Notes: generated by a model not told the origin, from the letters alone. Numbered from the stretch's first letter, positions 42,491 through 52,201 are shown. The stretch is 64,000 bases of DNA from Paenibacillus sp. RC67 (GCF_030020805.1 NZ_CP125098.1:1716001-1780000), one strand, 5' to 3'. Translations and numbers: made by a program.

Positions 42491-43105
42491 ATGAATGAAT
42501 TAATATGGCATGGAAAAACGTGGGGGACACTTGGCGACAGTATCACCGCTGCCTTCGGCTATCAGCCGATTGTCCAGAAGGCTGTGGGGTTTCGTGATGT
42601 ATTGAATTACGGGGTAAGCGGCCGTCCTATGACAGCGGGCGGGGAAACAGACGATGGCGCTACGGTTCATGTCGGGAAACGAATTGCTCCTTCGCTGCAC
42701 TGTGTCACAATTTTTGCCGGCGTGAATGATTTTCGTTTAAACAAGCCGATTGGAGTACCGGGATCCTTCGACGAGCGAACATTTCTCGGAGCTTATGCTT
42801 CCGTGGTGGAACATATCATCTGTCAAAATCCGGCTGCAAAGCTATCGGTATGGACACCTCTTCAGCGGGATAAAGACGGATATGATATTCATTATGTCAA
42901 TGAAGCGGGACACCGCCTGATCGACTACGTGGAAGCGGTGAAGCTTATCGGTCGAACGTATACTATTCCCGTTCTGGATCTATACTCCTTGAGTGGTTTT
43001 ACTAAAGATACATTGCCCCAGTACACCTCGGACGGATTGCATCCGAATGAAGCCGGTCATCATCGGATTGCTTCGCTCGTATCGGACTTTTTGTTGCAGT
43101 TGTAA
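42491..43105 (+). CDS. SGNH/GDSL family hydrolase
   Basis: A 204-aa hydrolase. Block I is TLGDSITAAFGYQ (nucleophile Ser), block II Gly lies in YGVSGRPM, block III Asn in AGVNDFRL, and block V is SDGLHPNEAGHHRIA (catalytic Asp and His). No signal peptide is seen, so it acts in the cytoplasm, where it would fit an esterase or deacetylase for imported, acylated oligosaccharides; this is inference from the neighbouring transporter. ATG 42491 is preferred to GTG 42479 for spacing from AAGGTGGAG. It is the last gene before palindromic element copy C. Confidence 0.88.
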   Translation: MNELIWHGKTWGTLGDSITAAFGYQPIVQKAVGFRDVLNYGVSGRPMTAGGETDDGATVHVGKRIAPSLHCVTIFAGVNDFRLNKPIGVPGSFDERTFLGAYASVVEHIICQNPAAKLSVWTPLQRDKDGYDIHYVNEAGHRLIDYVEAVKLIGRTYTIPVLDLYSLSGFTKDTLPQYTSDGLHPNEAGHHRIASLVSDFLLQL

Positions 43106-43110
43106 TACAT

Positions 43111-43234
43111 CCGCCTTTGAAACTCGAGAATATACCTCCACTTAATTTCTAATCAAATTCTCGGGTTTCAAAAGCGGCTGGAGGGGCATACCCCACCAGA
43201 GCACCACGTGACATCTTAAGTTATATAGGTTTCT
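43111..43234. repeat. Intergenic palindromic element, copy C (left outer arm missing)
   Basis: Inner arms CCGCCTTTGAAACTCGAGAAT (43111-43131, 21 bases with 2 mismatches to their partner) pair with 43157-43177. They are followed by CTGGAGGGGCATACCCCACC and a right outer arm ending ATATAGGTTTCT (43234). Relative to copy A the left outer and middle arms are missing while the inner hairpin and right half remain. It starts 5 bp after the esterase stop and ends 11 bp before a terminator. Confidence 0.7.
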
Positions 43235-43245
43235 CGTTATTCTGG

Positions 43246-43270
43246 AGCCTTCCAAAAGGGAGGCTTTTTT
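43246..43270 (+). terminator. Terminator after the sugar-utilisation locus
   Basis: AGCCTTCC-AAAA-GGGAGGCT with a G-T pair, then TTTTTT. Confidence 0.85.
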
Positions 43271-43363
43271 CATTGAATCTTATGATTTTTTTGAAACATT
43301 AAATTCAGATACAGCAGCTCTTAAAGCGTTAAAAACGAAAAAAAGACGGATTTTAGGTTCCAT

Positions 43364-43393
43364 TTCCTGAACTCGCTGCGAATATGGTATACT
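43364..43393 (+). promoter_or_regulatory. Candidate asnB promoter
   Basis: TTCCTG, an 18-nt spacer and TATACT (43388-43393). The -35 is weak. No T-box or riboswitch-like structure is visible in the 43271-43447 leader. Confidence 0.4.
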
Positions 43394-43447
43394 AGACTAT
43401 CGAATTCTAACCGTTACTGTACGGACGTTTGAGGAGGAAGCAATACG

Positions 43448-45325
43448 ATGTGCGGGATTACTGGAGCAATGTATTTTGAAGATAGAGAACCATCCCAAGC
43501 CATGCTTAAGGCGATGACGGATGTTATTATTCACCGCGGACCTAATGATGTAGGATTTTGGAGCGAGAACCGGATTGGGTTAGGTTTCAGAAGGTTATCC
43601 ATTATTGACATTCGCGAAGGGCATCAGCCAATGGCCAACGAAGATGACACCGTGTGGATTGTGTTCAACGGCGAGATTTACAATTACAAGTATTTGCGTC
43701 ACACCCTGCAAGAGAGAGGTCACATATTTAAGACGCATTCCGATACCGAAGTTATCGTACATATGTATGAGGAGTACGGCGAGGACTGCGTGAAGCAGCT
43801 TCGCGGAATGTTCGGCTTCGTCATTTGGGATCGCCGCAAAAAGCTGTTGTTCGGGGCGCGCGATCAATTCGGCATTAAGCCGTTTTATTATTTCAAGAAT
43901 AATAAACGTTTCTTGTTCGGATCAGAAATTAAAAGCTTGCTGGCAGCCGACGGGATGGATCGCACGATTCACACGGAAAGCTTGCTGAATTATTTGACAT
44001 TCCAATATGTTCCAGAACCGGATACCATGTTCAGAGGTATTCATAAGCTTCCTCCGGGTCATTCCATAACGGTGACGTATGACGGAGATATGAAAATCCA
44101 ACGTTATTGGGATCCGATGTTCGAGCCTGTGGAGCGTCCGTTCGAGGAGTATGTGGAGCAAATCCGCGAAGGCTTGAAGGATTCGGTTATTCATCATATG
44201 CAAAGTGATGTGGAGCGCGGCTGTTTCTTGTCGAGCGGGATTGATTCTACCGCCATTGCGGCGCATATGCGCAGCATTGAGCCGATTCGCACGTTCTCCG
44301 TAGGCTTTGAAGGGCCTAACAATGAGACCGAGATTGCTCGTCAAACGGCACAAGCGCTGGATACGGAGCATTTTGCCAAAATTATTACGCAAAAGGATTT
44401 CTTCGAAACGCTGCCAAAGGCTGTATGGCATCAAGATGAGCCGGTTGCCGATCCATCGGCTATCGCGCTTTATCATGTGGCTCAGCTGGCACGGGAGCAA
44501 GTCACGGTGGTGCTCTCAGGCGAAGGCGCCGACGAGCTGTTCGGCGGTTACCGCATCTATCGCGAGCCGCAGGCTTTGCAGCCAATCGAACGGCTTCCTC
44601 ATGCGTTGAAACGGATGATGCATGCTCTAGCGAGACTTCTTCCTAACGGAGTGTACGGCAGAAATTACATTTTGCGCGGAACAACTCCTCTCGAAGAGCG
44701 GTTTATCGGTAATGCCAAAATATTTACCGAAGATATGAAAGCCGATATCGTCCGTATTGACCGTGAAATGCTGGGCAGTTACACGAATCCGCTCCAGATC
44801 GCGAAGAAGTTTTACGATAAGACCCGCCATCTAGACCCGGTTACACGGATGCAGTACATCGATATGAATCTTTGGCTGCCTGGAGATATTCTGATGAAGG
44901 CGGACAAAATGACGATGGCTCATTCTCTGGAGCTGCGCGTTCCGTTCTTGGACGTAGAGCTGTACGAAGTGGCGCGTAAAATTCCGGCTCGATACCGGAT
45001 TGCTGAAGGCACAACAAAATATATATTCCGCAAGGCGATGGAGGGGCTTATTCCCGACAATATTTTGACCCGTCCGAAGCTAGGCTTCCCTGTACCGATT
45101 CGCGATTGGGTAAAGGGTAACCAAGGCAAGGTGATGATGGAGCAAATTGCTGCGAGCGGTATCGAGGATTACATTAATCTGGATACGGTTCGTCAAATGC
45201 TGAGCAAGCATCAGAATGGTCAAGGGGACTATGCGCGTCGTTTATGGACCATTTACATGTTCGCATTGTGGCATGTTACTTATATGGAAGAATTGCCGAG
45301 ACCGACGCTTGCAGAAGCGTTATAG
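43448..45325 (+). CDS. asnB: Asparagine synthase (glutamine-hydrolysing)
   Basis: A 625-aa enzyme starting MCGITGAMYF, with Cys2 as the glutaminase nucleophile (class II amidotransferase domain, residues 2 to about 200). The synthetase domain follows with the ATP pyrophosphatase motif LSSGIDST and the VLSGEGADELFGGY and KADKMTMAHSLELRVPFLD blocks. It makes asparagine from aspartate, glutamine and ATP; family members also amidate cell-wall precursors (AsnB of Bacillus), so the acceptor is not certain. GAGGAGG precedes the ATG by 9-10 nt. It begins an operon with a HAD phosphatase 13 bp later. Confidence 0.93.
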   Translation: MCGITGAMYFEDREPSQAMLKAMTDVIIHRGPNDVGFWSENRIGLGFRRLSIIDIREGHQPMANEDDTVWIVFNGEIYNYKYLRHTLQERGHIFKTHSDTEVIVHMYEEYGEDCVKQLRGMFGFVIWDRRKKLLFGARDQFGIKPFYYFKNNKRFLFGSEIKSLLAADGMDRTIHTESLLNYLTFQYVPEPDTMFRGIHKLPPGHSITVTYDGDMKIQRYWDPMFEPVERPFEEYVEQIREGLKDSVIHHMQSDVERGCFLSSGIDSTAIAAHMRSIEPIRTFSVGFEGPNNETEIARQTAQALDTEHFAKIITQKDFFETLPKAVWHQDEPVADPSAIALYHVAQLAREQVTVVLSGEGADELFGGYRIYREPQALQPIERLPHALKRMMHALARLLPNGVYGRNYILRGTTPLEERFIGNAKIFTEDMKADIVRIDREMLGSYTNPLQIAKKFYDKTRHLDPVTRMQYIDMNLWLPGDILMKADKMTMAHSLELRVPFLDVELYEVARKIPARYRIAEGTTKYIFRKAMEGLIPDNILTRPKLGFPVPIRDWVKGNQGKVMMEQIAASGIEDYINLDTVRQMLSKHQNGQGDYARRLWTIYMFALWHVTYMEELPRPTLAEAL

Positions 45326-45338
45326 GAGGAATAGCTGC

Positions 45339-46076
45339 ATGGGTAATTACAAGCTGGTTGCTTTGGATATGGACGGAACCTTCCTGATGGAGGATAAAAC
45401 AGTTTCAGAGGAGAACCGCAAGGCTGTCAAAGCCGCAGCAGAAGCAGGTGTCACGGTAATGTTTGCAACAGGCCGCGGCATCCCTAATGTCCAGCCATAC
45501 GTGGAAGAGCTGAATCTGCGGTCGCCGATCGTTGCGGTTAACGGCAGCGAGGTATGGTCTACACCAAACAAGCTGCACAGCCGGAGTCTGTTCAAGCCGG
45601 AGCTTGTAATCCAAATGCGTGAGCTTGCATTAAAATATGATACTTGGTATTGGGCATATTCCGTTAACGGACTTTTCAACAAAGAGCGCTGGACTGATAA
45701 GGTATGGGACGAGCAGTGGCTCAAATTTGGCTATTACTATGAAGATGAGCCTACCTTGAATGCGATTCGAGAGAAAATGATCGAGTGGGGAGAGATGGAA
45801 GTGACGAATTCCCATCCCTGCAACATTGAGCTCAATCCTAAAGGGATAAGCAAAGCAAGTGGTCTTAGAGAAGTGTGCGGATTGTTGGGCATCGAGATGT
45901 CCCAAGTCATTGCAATGGGAGATAGCCTGAACGATGTTACGATGATTCGTGAGGCGGGTTTAGGCGTAGCAATGGGAAATGCTCAGGATTCAGTAAAGCG
46001 GGTTGCCGATGTTGTAACCGTATCGAATGAGGAGCATGGAGTAGCGCGGATTATTGAACAGTATATTTTGTCCTAA
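45339..46076 (+). CDS. Cof-type HAD hydrolase
   Basis: A 245-aa HAD phosphatase of the Cof subfamily. Motif I is LVALDMDGTFL, motif II is FATGRG, a cap domain (residues 80-170) of the C2 type follows, motif III Lys is in LNPKGISKASGLR, and motif IV is VIAMGDSLNDVTMI. It probably hydrolyses a sugar phosphate or similar metabolite. TAGGAGG lies 9 nt before the ATG at 45339, and the asnB stop is 13 bp upstream, so they are cotranscribed. Confidence 0.92.
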   Translation: MGNYKLVALDMDGTFLMEDKTVSEENRKAVKAAAEAGVTVMFATGRGIPNVQPYVEELNLRSPIVAVNGSEVWSTPNKLHSRSLFKPELVIQMRELALKYDTWYWAYSVNGLFNKERWTDKVWDEQWLKFGYYYEDEPTLNAIREKMIEWGEMEVTNSHPCNIELNPKGISKASGLREVCGLLGIEMSQVIAMGDSLNDVTMIREAGLGVAMGNAQDSVKRVADVVTVSNEEHGVARIIEQYILS

Positions 46077-46112
46077 ACAGAGGGCAAAAGGAATGAAGCG
46101 AGGTGTCTGCTC

Positions 46113-46598
46113 ATGGTCGTAGCTGCCTGGATAATCGTCGTCTTATTGTTTGCTGTTGGGATGGCCGGTGCCGTGTATCCGGTCCTTCCCGGAGCTTTAG
46201 CTATTTATGCGGCATTTTTCATTTATGGCTGGATGGTTAGTTTTGAACCATTCGGCTTTTGGTTCTGGTTTATCCAAACGACGATTGTGATAGTACTGAT
46301 GATAGCTGATTACTTGGTTAGCGCGCTTGGGGTCAAAAAATTTGGAGGAACCAAAGCGTCCGTAATCGGCAGTACAATTGGCCTGCTGCTGGGGCCCTTC
46401 GTTATTCCTGTGGCAGGACTCCTGATCGGCCCATTTCTTGGAGCGGTGATTGGAGAAATGATCGTTGGGACCGAGTGGAAACAGGCAGTAAAAGCCGGCG
46501 TAGGCGCGCTGGTTGGGTTTTTCTCAGGTCTAGTCGTTAAAGTAATTTTACAGCTCTTAATGATCATATTGTTCGTTATTTGGGTGCTGAAATTTTAG
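46113..46598 (+). CDS. DUF456 membrane protein
   Basis: A 161-aa protein with four to five hydrophobic segments and the glycine-rich GPFVIPVAGLLIGPFLGAVIGEM repeat typical of DUF456 (quoted in part). The function of the family is unknown. GCGAGGTG precedes the ATG by 9 nt. It lies 36 bp after the HAD gene and 33 bp before the flippase-like gene on the same strand. Confidence 0.87.
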   Translation: MVVAAWIIVVLLFAVGMAGAVYPVLPGALAIYAAFFIYGWMVSFEPFGFWFWFIQTTIVIVLMIADYLVSALGVKKFGGTKASVIGSTIGLLLGPFVIPVAGLLIGPFLGAVIGEMIVGTEWKQAVKAGVGALVGFFSGLVVKVILQLLMIILFVIWVLKF

Positions 46599-46631
46599 CA
46601 ATCCATTCTTTATTGGGGAAGAGGGAAAGTC

Positions 46632-48308
46632 TTGGCAAAGGATTCGCTAGTAAAAGGTACGTTGATTTTGACTTTGGCGGCGCTGGTGGCACGGGCTTTA
46701 GGCGTGGTACAGCGGATTCCGCTTATTTTACTGTTAGGCGATATCGGGATGGCGGCTTACGGAATCGCGTTCAACCTATACTCAATGCTGCTTGTTGTCG
46801 CAACGGCAGGGATTCCTAGCGCACTTAGCAAAATGATCTCCGAGCGGACAGCTCTTGGACTCCACGCTGAAGCGAACCGTGTGTATCGGGCGGCGCTGTG
46901 GTTTGCTGCCGCAGCTGGCGTTGTCATGACGCTGTTCCTGTACGTCATTGCGCCTTATTATGCGGAGAGCATCATTAATCCGCAGGCGCTGCTTCCTATT
47001 CAGGCGTTGGCCCCAGCACTGCTCTTGTTCCCGCTGATCGCGATTATGCGCGGATATTTTCAGGGCCGTCGGATGATGATGCCCAATGGCTTGTCACAAA
47101 TTATTGAGCAAATTTTCCGTGTCGTGACCTCAGTGATACTGGCCTATATTCTTCTTGGACATAGTGTGGAGTGGGCGGTTGCCGGCGCATCGTTTGGCGG
47201 CGTAATCGGCAGTATTGCGGCAGCAGCGGTCATGGTATATTATGCGCTGCGACTTCGACGCAGTGATGCGGCTGAAGGGGCTGCTGTGACGGCAGGCACC
47301 GATGCTTCCAAGGAAGGCGTTGCACGCAGCACGCTTTCTTTTAAAACGATATACAGTCAAATGTTCAAGCTCTCGATTCCTATCGTTATTTTCTCTATGA
47401 CGGTAACACTGATCTATACGATTGATTCTTCCATCGTGACGCTGCTGCTTAAAGATCAGGTAGGAGAAGAAAGTGCTCGGGAAATTCTTGGAATACTGGT
47501 AGGACGTGCGCAATCCTTAGCAGGGATTCCGATTATTCTAGCGGTAGCGCTAAGTCAATCCGTTGTTCCGATTATCTCGTCCGCGTATTCACAAAAGGAC
47601 ATGAATCAGGTTTCCGATCAGACGGGTAAAGTGCTTCAGCTTTCCATATTGAGCGGCCTGCCGATGGTACTTCTAATCTGTCTGGCAGCCTCGCCTATGA
47701 ATGCTTTCATTTTCGGGATACCTAAGGATTCGGCGATCGTAGAGACGTATGCGGCTCCGATCATTATTGTCTTAACGATCAGCGCTATATTTCAAATCGT
47801 CATGCAGACATCCGGTGCGGTGCTCATGGGTATGGGCAAAATGCGTGCGCTTATGCTGCATGTGGTTGCCGGTATTGCGGTGAAGCTGGTTGTCAGCTTT
47901 GTACTGGCACCATCCATCGGCATTTACGGTATTATCGCTGCGACCTGCTTATGTTTCGTTATTATGACCTGGCTTAACCTGCGAGTCCTTCGTGGGAAAG
48001 TCGCTTTCCGGGTGCTTGGAGTACGGCGCTGGGTTGGCTTGACAGTTACAACTGTAGTCATGGTTATCGTGGGCATAGCATTAGATTGGCTGACACAGAG
48101 TTATGTAACTCCCTTCGGTAATTTGCGGTGGGATGCTTGTATTCAAACGATCATTATATGTGCTATCGTAGGGGGCGCTTATCCGCTTCTACTGTTCGTG
48201 ACTCGAACAGTAGGGTTGTCTGATCTGCAGCATATGCCGCGTCCGCTTCAGCGCTTGATCGGACGGGTTGCGCCGAGACTTCTTCAAAAAGCCAAGTCCA
48301 ATAGCTAG
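46632..48308 (+). CDS. MOP-family flippase (polysaccharide/lipid II type, SpoVB/YtgP-like)
   Basis: A 558-aa membrane protein with about fourteen hydrophobic segments. The N-terminal KGTLILTLAALVARALGVVQRIPL is characteristic of the polysaccharide synthesis/MurJ-SpoVB group (quoted in part), and the conserved Arg-x-Pro region is kept. A hydrophilic loop at residues 205-235 has the acidic-rich SDAAEGAAVTAGTDASKEG insert. Members flip lipid-linked saccharides, including lipid II (Amj/MurJ-type) or spore polymer precursors; the exact substrate is not clear. The start is TTG 46632, preceded by GAGG. A terminator follows 30 bp after the stop. Confidence 0.88.
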   Translation: MAKDSLVKGTLILTLAALVARALGVVQRIPLILLLGDIGMAAYGIAFNLYSMLLVVATAGIPSALSKMISERTALGLHAEANRVYRAALWFAAAAGVVMTLFLYVIAPYYAESIINPQALLPIQALAPALLLFPLIAIMRGYFQGRRMMMPNGLSQIIEQIFRVVTSVILAYILLGHSVEWAVAGASFGGVIGSIAAAAVMVYYALRLRRSDAAEGAAVTAGTDASKEGVARSTLSFKTIYSQMFKLSIPIVIFSMTVTLIYTIDSSIVTLLLKDQVGEESAREILGILVGRAQSLAGIPIILAVALSQSVVPIISSAYSQKDMNQVSDQTGKVLQLSILSGLPMVLLICLAASPMNAFIFGIPKDSAIVETYAAPIIIVLTISAIFQIVMQTSGAVLMGMGKMRALMLHVVAGIAVKLVVSFVLAPSIGIYGIIAATCLCFVIMTWLNLRVLRGKVAFRVLGVRRWVGLTVTTVVMVIVGIALDWLTQSYVTPFGNLRWDACIQTIIICAIVGGAYPLLLFVTRTVGLSDLQHMPRPLQRLIGRVAPRLLQKAKSNS

Positions 48309-48337
48309 AAACCATTGTCATCATTAATAAATGAACT

Positions 48338-48382
48338 AACCGCCGTTGAAGGTTGAGATGCCTTGGAACGGCGGTTTTTTTT
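48338..48382 (+). terminator. Terminator after the flippase gene
   Basis: AACCGCCGTT and AACGGCGGTT form a 10-bp stem with a 19-nt loop, then eight Ts. Confidence 0.88.
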
Positions 48383-48509
48383 GCTGAAAATCGTCTCCCC
48401 GCCTGGGCTAGTTAAGAAGCTTCTGTTATGTTACGCGCCCGGCTGTATCTTGAAAATATGTTATAATACAGAGAATCTTAACATTCGTATTTTTTTAAGG
48501 GGTTAAACT

Positions 48510-51500
48510 ATGCTGAAGAACAGGAAATGGAATATCAGTTCCAAAATCGCTCTAGGTTATATTTTGGTCTTTTTGTGTATGGGTATTTCTATCTTTTTTC
48601 TTATGAATCGGATTTATGATCTGCAAAAAGAAGTTCGTTTCATTGCGGATCACGACATCGAAGTGCATAATTTGGCCAACCAAATCGAAAAGAACATTCT
48701 CGACATGGAAACGGGCCAGAGAGGTTATGTCATCACGGGGGATAGCAGTTATTTAGAGCCCTATAATGATGGCAAAAAGAATTGGCGCCAGGGCTACAGC
48801 CAGCTTTATGAACGTCTTTCCGATAATCCAGATCAACAAAAAAATCTGGACGTTATCAAGAACAATATTGAAACATGGATGTCTGTATCCGGAGATACTG
48901 TAATTCCGCTTCGCAAGGATAATAAGACTGAGGAATTGCTTCAGTATTACAAGAATGACAAAGGCAAGAAATACATGGATCTAATGCGTACCCAATGGGA
49001 CGATTTCCGTACTATTGAGAAGCAATTGACGGCAACCCGCGTCGAAGATCTGGAGTCTAAGAACAATGAACTTCAGACTGAATTATATTTGTTAATGCTG
49101 CTTGCACTAGTGCTCTCGATTGTTGGGACCATGACCGTTTCCCGATCTATCGTTAGCACGATTCAACAAGTGGTCTTTGCCATCAAGCAAATTGCTTCTT
49201 CCGAGAAAAATCTGAATACCCGTATTGATGTGAGGACGAGAGATGAAATTCGCGACCTCGCAGAGGCGACCAATCTACTGCTGGACAATGTCCAGAAACA
49301 GGATTGGTTAAAGACGGGAATTGCGGAGATTGCGTCAATGAACCAGGGGGTGAACAATTTAGAGGAATTGGCCCGATTGTTTGTGACCAAGCTGGCAATC
49401 ATTATGAATGCGTCTTACGGGGCGTTCTATATTCGTAGAGGGCAAGGAGATCAGCAGCGGTTTATTCAGATCGCCTCCTATGCAGGTAGTGCAAAGATAG
49501 GCAGGACTGATATACGCTTGGGAGAAGGGCTTGTTGGGCAAGCGGCTTTAGAGAACAGAATATTGCACTTGGATAATATTCCTGAATCCTATATCCAGAT
49601 TTCCTCAGGGCTGGGTCAGGCAGCGCCGAAGTGTATTATGGTTACACCTGTACAATACGAGGGCCAAATAGAAGCTGTTTTTGAATTGGCATCTTTCGAA
49701 CCGTTCAATGATCTTCATCGAGAGCTGCTAGAGCAAATTCGAACTTCATTCGGTGTTGCAGTGAATAGTGTGCAAGGACGAATGGAAATCGCTCGCTTAC
49801 TGGCCGAGTCACAAGCGTTTACCGAGGAGCTGCAAACGCAGTCCGAAGAGCTTCAAGCTCAATCAGAGGAGCTAATCAGTCAGCAGGAGGAAATGAAAGC
49901 CTCCAATGATTCATTGAAGAAATCCGAAGAACGCCTCCAACGTCAGCAGGAGGAGCTCGAGAAGGTCAATACCGAATTGTCCAAGCGCTCCTATCAGCTA
50001 GAGGCTCAGGTACGTTTTTCTGAAGAAGTCAATGTGGAGATTGAGCGACAGAAGGAAGTTTTGCAAAAAAGGACCGAAGAACTCACAACCATGTCCAAAT
50101 ACAAATCCGAGTTTTTGGCGAATATGTCTCATGAATTACGGACTCCGCTTAATAGCATGCTAATCTTATCGCAGTTTCTTGCTGAGAATAAGGACGGCAA
50201 CCTTAGTGGCAAGCAGGTTGAATTTGCCCACACTATCCATGGTTCAGGCAGTGACCTACTGCGTCTGATTGACGAAATACTCGATCTATCGAAGGTGGAA
50301 GCAGGCAAACTTGATTTGAATGTAGATATGACCGTTGTTGATGAAATAGCAGGAATGCTTCGCCGTAATTTCCAACCGGTTGCGACGAAAAAAGGACTCG
50401 AATTCCGTTTCGAGCCTGGGGCTGATGTGCCACCTTTCTTCTATACGGACAGTCATAGATTGATGCAGATTTTGAAAAACTTTTTATCCAATGCATTTAA
50501 ATTTACGGTACAAGGTCATGTTGCTCTTCGCATTTACATGACGGAATTTGCATTTGCCGATGTACCGGGTACAGCCAAACAGCCAGCTATTGCATTCGCA
50601 GTTACAGATACTGGAATAGGAATTCCCGAGGACAAGCAGGATTTGATCTTTGAGGCGTTCCAACAGGTAGACGGCACAACAAGCCGTAAATACGGAGGAA
50701 CCGGATTGGGACTAACCATTAGCAGAGAGCTTGCTCAGCTGTTAGGTGGAGAAATACGCGTTGAAAGTTATAACGGACAAGGCAGTACGTTTACGCTCTT
50801 TATGCCAGCGATTACCGATCAGGACGAATCGATGGTGTTAGCTACAACGACCCAAGAAGTCGCCGCGGCTGTAGAGTCAGCGGTCATGGAAACAATAAGC
50901 TCCAATAATGTTCCCCATATCAGCGATATTGTGATACCGCAAGTCGTATTGTCCGATCCTATGCTGCTATCACCTGGTGAGGTTGATGACGATAGAGAGC
51001 AGATCGAGGTGGGCGATAAGGTCATGCTCATTGTGGAGGATGATGCGCCTTTCGCGAGCTTCATTCTAGAGATGGCTCGTTCCCGTGGTTTTAAAGGCTT
51101 AGTAGCCACACAAGGAGATAAGGGGCTGGCTCTGGCGTACACTTATAAGCCTAGTATGATCATGTTGGATATTCATCTGCCTGTGATGGACGGTTGGACC
51201 GTCTTGGATATGCTCAAGCAAAATCCGGAAACGCGCCATATCCCGGTTCATGTGCTTTCCGTTGTGGATGAGCCTCAGCAAAGTCTCGTATCGGGAGCCA
51301 TGGCTTATTTGAAAAAACCGATCAGCAAGGAAATGCTGGAGCAGGCATTTAACAGCATAGAAGATTTATTGAACCGGATTCCAAAACGATTGCTTATTGT
51401 CGAGGACAATATGCCGCTGCGTGACAGCCTAGTAGAACTAATTGCTCATGACGATGTGGCTATTACTGCGGTAGGATATGGAGAAGAAGCGCTTCAAGAG

Positions 51501-52187
51501 CTGAATGCCGTACATTTTGACTGCATGGTGCTCGATTTGGAGCTGGCGGACATGTCCGGATTCGAGCTGCTGGACCGGATTCGTAATATAGAAAAGCTGC
51601 GAACACTGCCGATTATTATTTTTACAGGCAAAGATTTGGATATGAAGCAGGAGCGTGAGCTTCGTAAGTATGCCGAGAGCATTATCGTGAAAAATGTAAA
51701 ATCGCAAGAACGGCTATATGCCGAAACGGCGTTATATCTTCACCGTGTCGAATCACAGCTGCCGGAGGAACGGCGTAAGCTTCTGCACAAGCTGAACAAC
51801 GCGGAGGATGTATTCGAAGGCAAGCACATTATGCTGGTAGAAGATGATATCCGTAACGTATTTGCGCTTACTAATGTGTTAGAAGAACATAAATTGAAAG
51901 TAACCTATGCCGAGAACGGACGGGAAGCATTGAATGTGCTGGAGATGAACCCGGATATCGACTTGGTGCTGATGGATATTATGATGCCGGAAATGGACGG
52001 CTATGAAGCGATGAAGCAAATTCGCAGCAATCCGGTGCACGAGCAGCTGCCGATTATCGCACTCACCGCGAAGGCGATGAAAGAGGATAGGCAAAAATGC
52101 ATCGATGCCGGTGCTTCCGATTACATCAGCAAGCCTATTAATACGGAAAAGCTGCTCTCCATGTTAAAGGTATGGTTATATAAGTAG
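48510..52187 (+). CDS. Hybrid sensor histidine kinase: CHASE3-HAMP-GAF-HisKA-HATPase-REC-REC-REC
   Basis: A 1225-aa membrane kinase. Transmembrane segments lie near residues 10-30 and 190-213, with a CHASE3-like sensor between them (ETGQRGYVITGDSSYLEPY). A HAMP region (about 213-265), GAF (about 275-425) and a long Gln/Glu coiled coil (about 430-540) follow. The HisKA domain has His541 in MSHELRTPLNS; the ATPase domain has N-box LKNFLSNAFKFT and G-box GGTGLGLTIS. Three receivers begin at about 839, 960 and 1107, with Asp in MLDIHLPVMDG, VLDLELADMSG and LMDIMMPEMDG. It is followed 14 bp later by a CheR methyltransferase. The input signal is unknown. Confidence 0.94.
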   Translation: MLKNRKWNISSKIALGYILVFLCMGISIFFLMNRIYDLQKEVRFIADHDIEVHNLANQIEKNILDMETGQRGYVITGDSSYLEPYNDGKKNWRQGYSQLYERLSDNPDQQKNLDVIKNNIETWMSVSGDTVIPLRKDNKTEELLQYYKNDKGKKYMDLMRTQWDDFRTIEKQLTATRVEDLESKNNELQTELYLLMLLALVLSIVGTMTVSRSIVSTIQQVVFAIKQIASSEKNLNTRIDVRTRDEIRDLAEATNLLLDNVQKQDWLKTGIAEIASMNQGVNNLEELARLFVTKLAIIMNASYGAFYIRRGQGDQQRFIQIASYAGSAKIGRTDIRLGEGLVGQAALENRILHLDNIPESYIQISSGLGQAAPKCIMVTPVQYEGQIEAVFELASFEPFNDLHRELLEQIRTSFGVAVNSVQGRMEIARLLAESQAFTEELQTQSEELQAQSEELISQQEEMKASNDSLKKSEERLQRQQEELEKVNTELSKRSYQLEAQVRFSEEVNVEIERQKEVLQKRTEELTTMSKYKSEFLANMSHELRTPLNSMLILSQFLAENKDGNLSGKQVEFAHTIHGSGSDLLRLIDEILDLSKVEAGKLDLNVDMTVVDEIAGMLRRNFQPVATKKGLEFRFEPGADVPPFFYTDSHRLMQILKNFLSNAFKFTVQGHVALRIYMTEFAFADVPGTAKQPAIAFAVTDTGIGIPEDKQDLIFEAFQQVDGTTSRKYGGTGLGLTISRELAQLLGGEIRVESYNGQGSTFTLFMPAITDQDESMVLATTTQEVAAAVESAVMETISSNNVPHISDIVIPQVVLSDPMLLSPGEVDDDREQIEVGDKVMLIVEDDAPFASFILEMARSRGFKGLVATQGDKGLALAYTYKPSMIMLDIHLPVMDGWTVLDMLKQNPETRHIPVHVLSVVDEPQQSLVSGAMAYLKKPISKEMLEQAFNSIEDLLNRIPKRLLIVEDNMPLRDSLVELIAHDDVAITAVGYGEEALQELNAVHFDCMVLDLELADMSGFELLDRIRNIEKLRTLPIIIFTGKDLDMKQERELRKYAESIIVKNVKSQERLYAETALYLHRVESQLPEERRKLLHKLNNAEDVFEGKHIMLVEDDIRNVFALTNVLEEHKLKVTYAENGREALNVLEMNPDIDLVLMDIMMPEMDGYEAMKQIRSNPVHEQLPIIALTAKAMKEDRQKCIDAGASDYISKPINTEKLLSMLKVWLYK

Positions 52188-52201
52188 TTAGGGGGGAGAG
52201 G

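Noticed and set aside
43271..43447. T-box or amino-acid riboswitch upstream of asnB
   Set aside because: No AGGGTGGNACCGCG-type T-box sequence or paired antiterminator is present.
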